Source: Saccharum officinarum (taxonomy: Eukaryota > Streptophyta > Magnoliopsida > Poales > Poaceae). From it: a stretch of DNA of 64,000 nucleotides. A model generated the notes under the pieces. The model was not told the DNA's origin. It saw nothing but the letters and a program-made list of their open reading frames with translations, and ran no database searches. The stretch lies in assembly GCA_020631735.1 (NCBI GenBank), contig CM036160.1:115798680-115862679 (forward strand), read 5' to 3'. The position numbers were made by a program, and so were the translations under genes. Shown in pieces: positions 22,676 to 33,294 of the stretch. How positions within the stretch are numbered: the stretch's first letter is position 1; every line of letters starts with the position of its first letter.

Positions 22676-23640
22676 CCCCGACACCAATTGGCCGTGCGAG
22701 AGCGCCGCAGCACGGACACCTTTCTGAGCGAGTTTGGCATGCCAACCTAGCTTTGGAGAGTGCTCCATGATGTGGGGTACCCAGAGGGTCAGGAGCCGGT
22801 GTACTCTTGGAGTGAGAGCCAGTTAGCTGAGGATGGACTTACAGTAGTGGAGATCACAGTCCCTGCTCTTGGTGATGCTCCAGAGTGGGATGGTTGGCAC
22901 TTGGAGTTTGAGGGACACACTCCGGTTGAGGGTGCAGAGGGAGCAGCCTTCCGTGTCATCAGAGACATAATGAGTAGATTTCTCAATGAGCTGGCAGCAG
23001 CCCTGGCTGGCACTTTTCCTAGAGATGATCCTCGTGATGCTATTTGGGTGCAGCCGCAATGAAGTGCCTTGGTTAGAGGCCAAACGAAGGACAGACTAGC
23101 GACAATCACGCTATGAGTGCTATGTATGCAGCTATCAGAGCATACTAGGGTCTTGAGTGTACCTATTAGATGTTGACTGGTTTGCGTGGTGATGATCGGC
23201 TCAAAGCAAGAAAACAGAAGAAGAAGCAGGCACGTGTTATAGCTAGTTTGCAGGAGCAGTTGGTTAACGTGAGCTTGTAGCAAGACCTGGCTCTAGAGAG
23301 AGGTGATAGTGCTATGTAGCGGGTGCATACGTTGACTCAGGCCAACAATAATGCAGACCACATGATTGGACAGCTGGTTCAAGAGAGGAATGAAGCCTGG
23401 AACGAGAGGGACCTTCTGAGGCAGAGGGTCAAGGAGCTAGAGGAGTATAACGTCAACTTGCATGAGGAGTTTCACACGCTCTACAATGGGATTGGCCCGT
23501 ATGCTCCTCCAGACACCGCCGGTATGGACGTCGACGATGATGAGGATGAGCCTGTAGTTGCACCTGCCGACGACGATGACGTCACTACTGATGGTAGCGA
23601 TGGTGATGTCTCTGACCTCGACGATGGCTCCGAGGTGTAG
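22676..23640 (+). pseudogene. Gypsy G ORF0, interior 1 (5' end lost)
   Basis: An extra protein upstream of gag. The frame is entered immediately after the H LTR with PRHQLAVRERR, which matches PRHQLATRGDG in A ORF0. It continues through a globular region rich in Trp and Phe (GMPT, HDVGYPEGQEPVYSWSES, VEITVPALGDAPEWDGWHLE), a Lys/Gln/Glu-rich coiled coil (RQRVKELEEYNVNLHEEFH) and an acidic tail (DVDDDEDEP, DDDDVTTDGSDGD). Stops at about 22748, 23060, 23147, 23168, 23277 and 23316 fit CAG-to-TAG, TGG-to-TAG or CGA-to-TGA changes. This copy also lacks one base near 23073. I recognise no named domain. Confidence 0.75.
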
Positions 23641-24002
23641 GCTAGTTGCTTTGCATTAGCTACTAGGCCCTGTCGCGATGACCTTTCTTTTGGCTTCATG
23701 TACCTTGATGTATCTCGTTTCGAACCTTGAGACTTGGTAGAATATTGGAACTTGGTTGGTCATGCGATACCTGAGCGCATAAAAGTCCAGTGTATGTATG
23801 CTGGCAATTTGGTTGTATGGATGCGATGTTTGCATTCGAAGTAATTTAATTAGTGGTGTTGTTTTAATTGGAATGCGATTATTGTGCCTCTGTTTTATTG
23901 TATGACCTTGTTCTCTCCAATAAATTTAGTGTGGCATAATTTTTCATTCACTCACAATTACTATAGCTTTACTTAATCATTACTTGTTGCTGAAATATAC
24001 AG
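23641..24002 (+). other. Spacer between ORF0 and gag with AATAAA and acceptor-like site
   Basis: A 362-bp noncoding stretch. AATAAA lies at 23919-23924, and the gag ATG follows an acceptor-like TATACAG directly. The sister copies have TGCAG. Element A has the same arrangement (AATAAA at 50370-50375, ACAACAG before ATG at 50336). It could allow gag to be expressed from a spliced RNA. Confidence 0.45.
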
Positions 24003-25162
24003 ATGGCAAACACTCGCCGTGCCATGTATGAGGCTGCTGAAACTGGTGGTAATGGTGCCGGGGCAGGTGGAAGTGGTAAAAACAACATCAACCATAATGA
24101 GCCACACCCGGAGCCACATTTGCTGCCTCCTCCACCGCTCACTGCAGAGGTATTCTTTGCACAGTTTCTTGGAAGCCAGTGCAGTGCCGAGCAATCGCAG
24201 AAGAACATGAAAGATTTTCTGCGTACCATTACCAATAATGTTCAACGTGGTAACAACCAAGGTGGTGGTAATGGGGTGAATCAGTACAGCAACTTCAAGG
24301 ATTTCATGGACACCAGACCACCAATTTTCAAGGAAGCAACAGAGCCACTTGACGCTGAAGAATGGATCAACACCATGGAAGATAAGTTCTATGTGTTGAG
24401 GCTGACTGAAGTATTGAAGACAGAATATGCTGCACATCAGTTACAAGGACCAGCAGGGATGTGGTGGAAGCATCATCGCACCACCTTCCCTCCAAATGCT
24501 CAGATCTCATGGAGAGAGTTCACTGAAGCCTTCCGTGGAGTTTATATTCCACCAGGGCTGGTCGAGATGAAGTTGGGAGAGTTCTTGACTTTAAATCAGG
24601 GCACCAAAACCGTAACGCAATATTTGCATGCCTTCAACAACTTGTGTCGTTATGCTCCCGACATGGTTGACACAAATGCTAAGAGAATTGCTAGTTTCAA
24701 GAGAGGGTTAAGCCCGAAGATGATGAAGCATGTGGGTACCAATACCCGTGCCAGAATCAATGACTTCATCAGTGATTGTCTGAAACAAGAGAAGAATAAC
24801 AACGCATACGCTGCATCCAAGACTCGCAAGAGGGCCTTTGAGTCAGGACCATCACAGCCAAGAGTCCTCACTGCTAATCGTTCTGTCTATCGTCTGTCTG
24901 CACCAAGTGCAAGGCACCACAGCATAAAACCAAGAACTACAAGGGACCGTAGAAGCCGTATAAGATGGTCATGCCGCTAGCAAAGATAGCCGCAGTTATA
25001 GGACAGGGCAACTCTAAGGGAGCTCTAGGATCTGCTGGTACTGTGAGGGGACCCTGCTACAATTGTGATCAGCCAGGCCACTTTTCAAAGTTTTGTCCTT
25101 ACCCGCCTAGAAAGAAGCAACAGACCTATACTGCTCGGGTACACCACACCACCTGCGGATGA
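24003..25162 (+). pseudogene. gag: Gypsy G gag, interior 1
   Basis: Capsid protein of G. It starts MANTRRAMYEAAE; a Gly/Asn-rich N-terminus leads to the Retrotrans_gag domain (WINTMEDKFYVLRL, WWKHHRTTFPP, WREFTEAFRGVYIPPG), a basic segment (KTRKRAFESG) and a CCHC knuckle, CYNCDQPGHFSKFC, at about 25051-25092. A 7-bp deletion near 24910, not present in the other two copies, shifts the frame. An amber before KPYKM (CAG in origin) is shared by all three. The start was chosen at the ATG following CAG, not at the alternative upstream start. Confidence 0.92.
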
Positions 25163-25540
25163 GATTCCTGAGGGAGAGCCCATAACTGCTGGTAAGTTTC
25201 CTATTAACCAACACCCTGCAGTTGTTCTATTTGATTATAGATTATCGCATTCTTTTATGAGTCAAGCATTTGCACAGAAACATGAACAACTATGCACAAA
25301 ATTGAGTTGTGGTTACCACATAAGTTCAGCGGGGGCTGATGTTTTAACCAATCAGATGGTTCAAGGGGCAACCCTTGAATTAGGTAGTCAAAAGTTTTGA
25401 GTGAACTTGATAGTTATGCCTGGACTAGTTCTGGATGTCATCATAGGGATGAATTGGATGAAGGATTGGGGGCAGTTATAGATACAGGAAGTCGGGTACT
25501 TACCCTTAAGGATCCCTAGGATGAGGGTACTTTTCAGGTA
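25136..25540 (+). pseudogene. pol: Gypsy G aspartic protease, interior 1
   Basis: Protease region ending in MPGLVLDVIIGMNWMKDWG. The catalytic triad expected as D-S-G in LFDSGASH is changed to D-Y-R (LFDYRLSHSFM near 25230-25260) in all three G interiors of this window, so none can be an active protease. In-frame stops follow at about 25398 (QKF-stop-VNL, CGA to TGA in origin) and 25515. Confidence 0.88.
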
Positions 25541-26950
25541 CCATTGCCTAGAAGAACAGACCTTGTGAGTGTGACATATGCTATGGAAGTCATTCCTATT
25601 CATCAGATTCTGGTAGTGTGTGAGTTTTCGGATGTGTTCCCAGATGAGTTACCTGGTCTTCCGCCAGATAGGGATGTTGAGTTTGGAATTGAGTTGATCC
25701 CCGGGACAACTCCAATTTCAAGGAGACCTTATTAGATGCCTCCGGATGAGTTAGTTGAGCTGAAGAAGCAACTTGAGGAATTGTTGAAAAAGAGGTTTAT
25801 CCGGACAAGTAAGTCTGAGTGAGGATGTCCTGCCTTGTTTGTGAAGAAAAAGAAAGAGAGGTACTTTGAGAATGTGTGTGGATTATAGGCCACTTAATGT
25901 TGTAACTATCAAGAATAAATATCCCTTGCCTCATATTGATGTTTTGTTTTGACCAATTAGCTAAAGCCAGAGTGTTCTCCAAGATAGATTTAAGATCGGG
26001 TTTACCATCAGATCAATATTAGGCCACAAGATATACCGAAAATCGCCTTTTCCACCAGATACGGGGTGTACGAGTATCTTGTTATGTATTTTGGCTTAAC
26101 AAATACTCCTGCATACTTTATGTATCTGATGAAATACGGTTTTCATGCCAGAATTGGACAAGTTTGTGGTTGTGTTCATTGATGATATTCTAGTGTACTC
26201 CGAGAACGAGAAGGATCATGAAGAGCATCTGAGAATTGTCTTGACCAGACTTAGAGACATAAGTTGTATGCTAAGTTTAGCAAGTGTGAATTTTGGTTGA
26301 AGAAAGTTCCTTTCCTTAGTCACATTCTGTCAGAAAATGAAGTTTTAGTAGATCCGAGCAAAGTGCAAGAGGTTATGGATTGGAAGACACCAACCACAGT
26401 TTCGGAAGTTAGAAGTTTCTTAGGATTAGCTGGTTATTATCGCATTTTATACCAGATTTCTTGAAGATTGCCAAGCCAATGACAAGTCTACTACAGAAAG
26501 ATCACAAGTTTGGGTGGACAGAAGAGTGTGAGACAGCTTTCCACACCTTGCGGAAACTTTTGACCACTACTCTAGTTCTAGCACAACCGGACATTGAGAA
26601 ACCTTTTGATGTATTTTGCGACGCGTCAAAAACAGGATTAGGCTGTGTTCTTATGCAAGAAGGAAGAGTCGTTGCTTATTCCTCCCGCTAGTTGAGAAAG
26701 CATGAGATCAACTATCCAACACATGATCTTGAACTTGCTGTCATAGTGCATGCATTAAAAATTTAGAGACATTACTTACTTGGTAATGTGTAGAATATTT
26801 TCACTGATCACAAGAGTCTCAAGTACATCTTCACCCAAATAGAGTTGAACATGAGACAGTGAAGATAGTTAGAATTGATCAAAGATTACAACTTGAATGT
26901 GCAGTATCATCCCGGAATGGCCAATGTAGTGGCGGATGCTTTGAGTAGAA
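25541..26950 (+). pseudogene. pol: Gypsy G reverse transcriptase and RNase H, interior 1
   Basis: Carries [20 protein letters not shown], the palm motif MCVDYRPLN and the catalytic FIDDILVYS (about 26176-26202). RNase H motifs follow ([17 protein letters not shown]). It is more broken than interiors 2 and 3. Single-base insertions near 25858, 25948, 25998 and 26133, and a deletion near 26440, are unique to this copy. The frameshift near 26255 and the ambers at 25733, 26689, 26764 and 26790 are shared with the others. Confidence 0.9.
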
Positions 26951-28470
26951 AGTCACATTGCCTGAATGCGCAACCTTTGCTCGAAGATGGTTTCGATCTG
27001 ATGCACCATGCCGTGTTACATAGTATTCAGATCAGTTGCTCTTTGGAGAGTAAGATAATAGAAGGCCAGAAAACCGACAAAGGGATATTTCATATCAAAG
27101 AGAAAATTAAAGAAGAACCATCCAAGCACTTTAGAGTGGATGAACAGGACGTGTTATGGTTTGACAACCGTCTTGTTGTTCCCAAGGATGGGAGCTTAAG
27201 AATAAACTTATGGACGGGGCTCACCTTTCTAAGATATCTATCCATCCCAGAAGTAGCAAGATGTACCAAGAACTGAGACCTCGTTATTGGTGGACAAAAA
27301 TAAAGAAAGAGATTGCAACCTATGTGGCCAGATGTGACACATGTTGTAGGGTGAAAGCCATTCATATGAGACCTACCGGATTGTTGCAACCTTTGTCCGT
27401 ACCTAGTTGGAAGTGGGATGATATAAGTATGGATTTCATCACAGGTTTGCCCACTACTCAGAAAGGAGATGATTCGATTTGGGTAATCGTGGATCGTCTT
27501 ACAAAGACAGCTCACTTTTTACCTGTCAAGACATATTATCGACCACCTCAATATGCCGAGAAGTATATTGCTGAGATTGTGAGATTGCATGGCATACCGA
27601 AGACTATAGTGTCTGACCGAGGGTCACAATTCACTGCTCACTTTTGGGAGCACCTGCACAAAGGATTGGGAACTAGTTTGATTCGTAGTACTGCCTATCA
27701 TTCTCAGACAGATGGTCAGACCAAAAGAGTTAATGCTATTCTAGAGGATATGTTGAGAGCCTGTGTGTTATCTTCCAGGGGTTCATGGGAGTCATGGTTA
27801 CCCTTAGCAGAGTTTGCTTACAATAATAGTTATCAAGAAAGTATCAAAATGGCCCCAATCGAAGCTTTGTAAGGCAGAAAGTGTAGAACACCACTAAATT
27901 AGATCGAGCCAGGAGAAAGAAGATATTATGGTATTGACTTTGTAGAAGAAGCCGAGAAGAAAGTTCATATCATTCAGCAAAATATGAAAGCAACTCAATC
28001 ACGTCAGAAAAGCTATGCGGATAGAAGGAGGAGACCGCTTGTGTTCGAAGTTGGTGACTATGTTTATCTGAAAGTCACGCCAATGAAGAACCGGTTCGGA
28101 GTACGCAGAAAGCTCGCAGCCAGATTTGTGGGACCATACAAGATCTTGGGAAGAAAGGGTCTAGTAGCTTATAAGTTAGAGTTACCTGAGACAATGTGTG
28201 CTATATTCCTAGTTTTTCATGTATCACATCTCAAGAAGTGTCTGCGCGTTCTAGAGGAAAGAATCGAACCCCGAGGCATAAAGCTCAAGTCAGATTTGGT
28301 ATATCGTGAGCAATCAGTTCAAGTTTTGGACTTTAAAGAGAGGGCTACTCGAAACAGTGTGGTGAAAACATATAAGATACAGTGGAGTCATCATGATGAA
28401 GGGGATGCAACTTGAAAAACGGGTGAATATCTACAAAAAGCTTATGAAGATTTTTATAACAAATGGTTCG
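26875..28470 (+). pseudogene. pol: Gypsy G integrase and chromodomain, interior 1
   Basis: The HHCC region (IHPRSSKMYQEL, CDTCCRVKAIH) and rve core (MDFITGLPTT, IVSDRGSQF) are present. The catalytic Glu is Lys (DGQTKRVN), also in interiors 2 and 3, whereas H integrase keeps Glu. A one-base difference near 27200 shifts the N-terminal frame. Stops at about 27870 and 27901 split the core from the C-terminal part. The chromodomain (KTYKIQWSHHDEGDAT) is preserved to a TGA replacing a Trp at about 28413. Confidence 0.92.
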
Positions 28471-28499
28471 TAACCTAAATCTCGGAACGAGATTTTTAT

Positions 28500-28511
28500 A
28501 AGGGGGAGGGC
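28500..28511 (+). other. Polypurine tract of gypsy G, interior 1
   Basis: AAGGGGGAGGGC directly before the G LTR. Equivalent tracts lie at 46011-46023 and 62692-62703. Confidence 0.85.
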
Positions 28512-29784
28512 TGTAACACCCCAGTGTTACGCAGGCATTTAGCATTGCAAATCATACGCATGATGCATCATTGCATTTATAATCACATTGAAATAGAGTG
28601 TATTTTTAGTTAAAGCACTTTCTGTGAAACATGATTGTTGCATATAATTGTCTAAGAATTACTCCACCTTGATTATACTTGTTAGGCTACTAAACATGTG
28701 TGGCCATAATTTTAAATCACCTAGAACTAGTTAGTACAATTTTTGGAGCAACTTTGGTAACCAAAGTTTTGTCAAAATTTGCTTTTAAAAATATTATTGA
28801 AAATAGTAAAAAACCCTCCCTAATTAGCTTTTATTCTCCAATTTAAAATCTGTTGGGAATTTGGAGTTGGGCAGAGAATTAAATTCTAAGCAACTTTCAT
28901 TTTTGGGCCATTTTCAGAAAAAAAAAAGTCATCTTCTTGCTCAAAATGAGATTTTAAAACTGTTAATTGAATTTATTTGAAAAATTTCTGGAAAATAAAA
29001 ATGGAAAATCGTTTCCTCACCTTTTGGGCCGCCGCCTCCCTTCCCAGCCTGCTCACGAATCGGCCTGGCCCAGCTCCGCGCGCCACGTCCGCCTCACCTC
29101 GCCCGCATGCCCGCGCCACGTCGTGGCCGCAGCAGGGGTGACTCGCCCCGTGGCCGGTATGCGCCGCTCGCCGGCGACACCTGGCCGACCATGGTCCCCA
29201 TGAGCGCGTGCCTCGCCATTTCAAGCCGCAGGCGCTCCACTTCCCTCTCTGCCCTCTCCATTTCCTTTCTCCCGCGCGGTAGTTCTCCGCCCCACACTGA
29301 GCACCGCTCGAGCCGGCCTCGCCACCGCCACCTCCGTCGGCAAAATTAGCCACCGGTGGTCCACCGCCGCCCTCCATCGTGTTGCACATCGCTCCGCCTC
29401 CATCTCCGACACGTCGTGCTCGCCTTGATTCCACCATTCTAGCTAGGTAGGTTCGATTTGAGCCGTTTTGCCGCCGTCGGTCATGGCGCCGCCACGCTCG
29501 ACCTCACCGTGGGAAGGGTGTCCCCGCTGTTTCTTGTTCTCTCGGAGTCACCTTGCCGTGTTCGCCTTCCTATCGCAAACCCCGGCGCAACACCTCGCGC
29601 ACCCGGTCATGGCCGGCAACAGCCGTCGGCCTGCTACCCGCGCGGCCGCGGCGCCTGGTCGCCGTCGTGACCACAACCCGCTTGGCCTCGCGGACCGGCA
29701 CCGGCCTTGGGCCTAGGCCCAGGGACAGCTATTTTCTCCCACACGCGCACGCCCAGGCCGAAAGCCATTTCAGGCCGGTGGTTT
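28512..29784 (+). repeat. G LTR 2 (shared by units 1 and 2), cut by gap
   Basis: Begins TGTAACACCCCAGTGTTAC and covers the first third of a G LTR, including most of the GC-rich block. The last base before the gap corresponds to about 9182 in LTR 0. It serves as the 3' LTR of interior 1 and the 5' LTR of the next unit. Confidence 0.92.
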
Positions 29785-29884
29785 NNNNNNNNNNNNNNNN
29801 NNNNNNNNNNNNNNNNNNNNNNNNNNNNNNNNNNNNNNNNNNNNNNNNNNNNNNNNNNNNNNNNNNNNNNNNNNNNNNNNNNNN
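29785..29884. other. Assembly gap (100 N)
   Basis: The left flank corresponds to position 9182 and the right flank to 12364 of unit 1. If the units are colinear, the gap really hides about 3.18 kb: the rest of the LTR fragment, the LTR/copia fusion, and C reverse transcriptase. Confidence 0.9.
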
Positions 29885-30920
29885 TGAAGCATAGCATGCG
29901 GTGTTGATTCCTTGGCCCACAATTTCTCCGTGTGTTGTACTCATCTAGCATTGTTCTTGCAAGGGTGATCAAAGTCCGTTCTTTCTATCAACTACACTAT
30001 TTGTTGAGAGTGTAGGTTGATGAAACTTCATGCTTGATTCCAATTTTATCACAATAAGCTTCAATATTTGTGTTGTCAAACTCTTTGCCATTGTCACTTC
30101 TAATCTTCTTTATCTTGACTTCAAATTCATTTTGAGCTCTCTTTGCAAACTTCTTGAAGCAATTTGCCACTTCGGATTTGTCATGAAGAAGAAAGTCCAA
30201 GTGTATCTTGAGAAGTCATCCACAATCACTAGGCAATAGAGATTTCCACCCAAGCTCTTGTAAGTTGTAGGACCAAACCAATCCATGTGTAGAAGTTCTA
30301 ACACTCTTGATGTTGACATGTAAGCTTTGGTTGGATGAGTATTTGCAACTTGTTTGCTGCTTGACATGCACTACAAGGTTGTCCTTCTCAAACTTTACAT
30401 CCTTCAAACCTCTCACTAATTCTTTCTTTAATAGCTTGTTGAGAGTGTTCATTCCAACATGTGCAAGCCTCCTATGCCAAAGCCACCCAAGTGTATTTTG
30501 GCGAACAAACATGTCATCAAGTTTGCATCTTCGGAGGTGAAGTCAACAAGATAAAGATTGTTGTATCTAAAGCCTTTGAAAATCACTTGCTTGTCATCTA
30601 TCTTTGTAACTACCACTTCATTAGAAGTGAACAAGCATTGGTAGCCAAGGTCACAAAGTTGCCCAACGGATAGCAAGTTGAAACTCAATGAAGCAACATA
30701 GAGCACATTTGAAAGAGAGTGATCATTTGATATTGCAATCTTGCCTATACCCTTGACTTTGCTCTTTGAATTGTCCCCAAATGTGATCTTGTCTTGACAT
30801 ACCCCATTCTCTTCAAGTGAGGTGAACATACGAGGATCACCGTCATATGTTGAGTGCAACCACTATCAATTACCCAATGAGATCCACCGGTCTTGTAGTT
30901 CACCAACACATAAGAGATCA
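29885..30920 (-). pseudogene. pol: Copia C protease and integrase, unit 2
   Basis: The same protein as at 12223-13410 but split into several frames. At least ten single-base deletions, mostly in runs of two or more identical bases, occur between 29885 and 31100 relative to unit 1. They cluster next to the gap and are rare further away. I suspect consensus errors and not true decay. GAG-pre-integrase and rve motifs remain recognisable. Confidence 0.85.
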
Positions 30921-31661
30921 AGCTTTTTGTTTAGGACCCAAACTTAAGAGGGACCCTTGACTTTCTCAATTAGTGACTTGGCAACCCATATTTTCTTAGG
31001 CCTATTCTTGTTGGGGGACCCAAGAATATGACTTTCATCTTTTCACTTAAATCTTTTCTAAGCATGTAATGAGCATTGAAAGCAAAGGTCTAGCATGCTT
31101 GGGCAAGGGTTATGGTGGTGGAGTTTTGCACTCATGAGCAAAATGGCCTTCTTGTCCACACTCAACACATCTCTTTGGCTTGCTTTGTTGTTGTTGAGCT
31201 TTAGCCTTCTTCTCTTGATTTGCCAAGTAACCAATGCCACTTCTATCCAACTTCATGACAGTGTTCATGAGTAGCTCACTTTGCAAATGTTAGCCTCTTG
31301 TGAACTTGCTTAGGCCGGTCTTGAGATGCTCTTTTTCTTACTTGAGCTTTTTGTTCTCTTCAATGAGTGACTCATTTGATGTTTGCTTTTCAAGAGCCAT
31401 CAACTTCTTGTTCTTATTCTTAAGCATCTCATTTTCACTCTTGAGCTTGACATACTCATCATAGTTGTCGGACTCAACCACACTCTTGCCTTTGCCGCTA
31501 GAGCCTTGCTCAATGTTCTCAATAATCAAGTCATCACATGATGTAGCTATACCAATCTTAACAACTTGGTTAGTAGCATCATGTGTCTCAAGAGTAAGCT
31601 CATTAGCAACAATAAGACTATCATAATCGATTTTCAATGTAGTATATTTGTCTTTTAACAA
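30921..31661 (-). pseudogene. gag: Copia C gag C-terminal extension, unit 2
   Basis: The counterpart of 13430-14152, with the coiled-coil stretch (31661-31338) unchanged and the second CCHC knuckle at about 31129-31170. It contains the same frameshift and stop near 31338 as unit 1, so those lesions predate the duplication. Confidence 0.75.
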
Positions 31662-33241
31662 GTTATGCCTAGTGTTGAGCTCATCATGCTTCTTCTCAAG
31701 TTTATCATGTTCATCTCTAAGCTTTTGTTAGAAGTTTTAAGTTCCTTGAGAGTAGAAGACATAATTTCATTTTGATCTTTGAGCTCATCACTAGTCTTAT
31801 GTGCATTCTCAAGCTTAGATGAGAGTGATTCATTTTCATTTTGAAGCTCATCATTTTCATTTCTAGTTCTTCTTATGATTTTAGAATATTTGTTCAACAA
31901 TTTTACAAGTTCATCATAAGAAGGTGCATCATATTCATCATCACTATCACTATCATCATCATCACTCTCATTGTTTTGTACCTTTCGTTCACCCTTGGCC
32001 ATAAGGCATAAGTGAGAAGTGGACGATGATGGTGAAGGTGGCGGTGAAGGTGGTGATGAAGATGTCGGCGAAGATGAAGATGGCTCAATCACAAATGCGG
32101 TGATCTTCTCTTTCTCATCGTCGCTCTCATCGCCGGAGGACTCACATGATGACTCAATGTCGGTGAGCCAATCACCAACAATGTAAGCTTTGCCTCCCTT
32201 CTTCTTCTTGTAAAACTCCCTTCTCTTGCCATCTTTCTTTTTGTATGGCTTGTTCTTCTTTTTCTCATCTTCTTCATCACTTGAATCATCTTTCTTGCCC
32301 TTGTTCTTGTTTTTGTACTTGTCTTTTGGAGGCTTCGGACATTGATGAGCTAAGTGGCCAAGTTCACCACAATTGAAGCAACTCATCTCGGATATTGGCT
32401 TCCTTTTTGCTACTTGTGAAGAATTTCTTCTTCTTGCCATCAAATTGATGCCACTCTTGTTGAGCTTCTTTAGCATCTTGGTGGTCTTTCTCACCATGAG
32501 TGCAAGTGATGCATCATCAATATCACTTTCACTTGAGCTTTCTTGCACCACCATGGCTTGGCCCTTCTTCTTTTTCTTTTCATGGCTAGCTTTGAAGGCC
32601 AAGTCTTTCTTCTTAGAAGATGATGAGCCCTCTTCCGGAGTGATGTGCATGTACATCTCATGTGCATTAATCTTTCCCAATACTTGTGTCGGTGTTACGG
32701 TGGAGAGATCACTTTGGTGAAGTACAGTGACAATGTGCCCATACTTCTCAACGGGAAGAACACTCAAGATTCTCCTTGCAACATCCGATTGACTCATTTG
32801 AGTGAGTCCAAGAGCATTGAGGTCCTCTACAAGAACATTCAATCGAGTGTATATTTCATTAGCACTTTCTTTGGGAAGCATCTCAAAAGAATTAATTTTC
32901 TTTAAAGCAATATGATAGCGTTCCTCACGCTCACTCTTAGTTCCCTCATAGAGAGAATAAAGGTTTTCCCACAATTCATGAGCGTTTTTGGCATTATGCA
33001 CACGATTGAAGATATCCTTGCCTAAGCCCTGGTAGAGTGCATCTTTTGCCTTTGCATTCCACCGGTCGTACTTCTCATCGTCACCACTTGGGTTGGCGGG
33101 ATCCCTAATAGGAGGAAGCCCTTCAGTTGTGGCTCTAAGGCACCCAACATCTATGGCTTCGAGGTACGCCTCCATACGAATTTTCCAATATGGAAAATCA
33201 TCTCCCTCAAAGGTGGGAGGTGGTCCTTCCCCATTAGACAT
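31655..33241 (-). CDS. gag: Copia C gag, unit 2 (528 aa)
   Basis: An intact 528-codon gag with the same start, CCHC knuckle at residues 288-301 and acidic tail as the unit 1 copy. About six residues differ near the N-terminus and middle (for example Glu instead of Lys in TTEGLPP). The two copies are clearly separate sequences, about 1% apart. Confidence 0.92.
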   Translation of the reverse strand: MSNGEGPPPTFEGDDFPYWKIRMEAYLEAIDVGCLRATTEGLPPIRDPANPSGDDEKYDRWNAKAKDALYQGLGKDIFNRVHNAKNAHELWENLYSLYEGTKSEREERYHIALKKINSFEMLPKESANEIYTRLNVLVEDLNALGLTQMSQSDVARRILSVLPVEKYGHIVTVLHQSDLSTVTPTQVLGKINAHEMYMHITPEEGSSSSKKKDLAFKASHEKKKKKGQAMVVQESSSESDIDDASLALMVRKTTKMLKKLNKSGINLMARRRNSSQVAKRKPISEMSCFNCGELGHLAHQCPKPPKDKYKNKNKGKKDDSSDEEDEKKKNKPYKKKDGKRREFYKKKKGGKAYIVGDWLTDIESSCESSGDESDDEKEKITAFVIEPSSSSPTSSSPPSPPPSPSSSTSHLCLMAKGERKVQNNESDDDDSDSDDEYDAPSYDELVKLLNKYSKIIRRTRNENDELQNENESLSSKLENAHKTSDELKDQNEIMSSTLKELKTSNKSLEMNMINLRRSMMSSTLGITC

Positions 33242-33294
33242 CTTGCTCTAGGCGGTGAAGCCTAAATAATGAGCAACACGGCGCTGATACCAAT

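Noticed and set aside
18808..28511. H LTR as the 5' LTR of G interior 1 (LTR sharing in a simple tandem array)
   Set aside because: There is no primer-binding site after 22674 and the sequence enters ORF0 in mid-frame; interior 1 ends in a G, not H, LTR. Insertion of H into G ORF0 explains this better.
28420..28511. An envelope-like ORF between integrase and 3' LTR
   Set aside because: The chromodomain ends within about 60 bp of the polypurine tract in every G and H copy; no room for another gene.
28973..29437. 154-codon minus-strand ORF and similar long frames in the GC-rich LTR islands
   Set aside because: Long frames arise on several overlapping phases in GC-rich DNA, and they differ between LTR copies; no conserved product.
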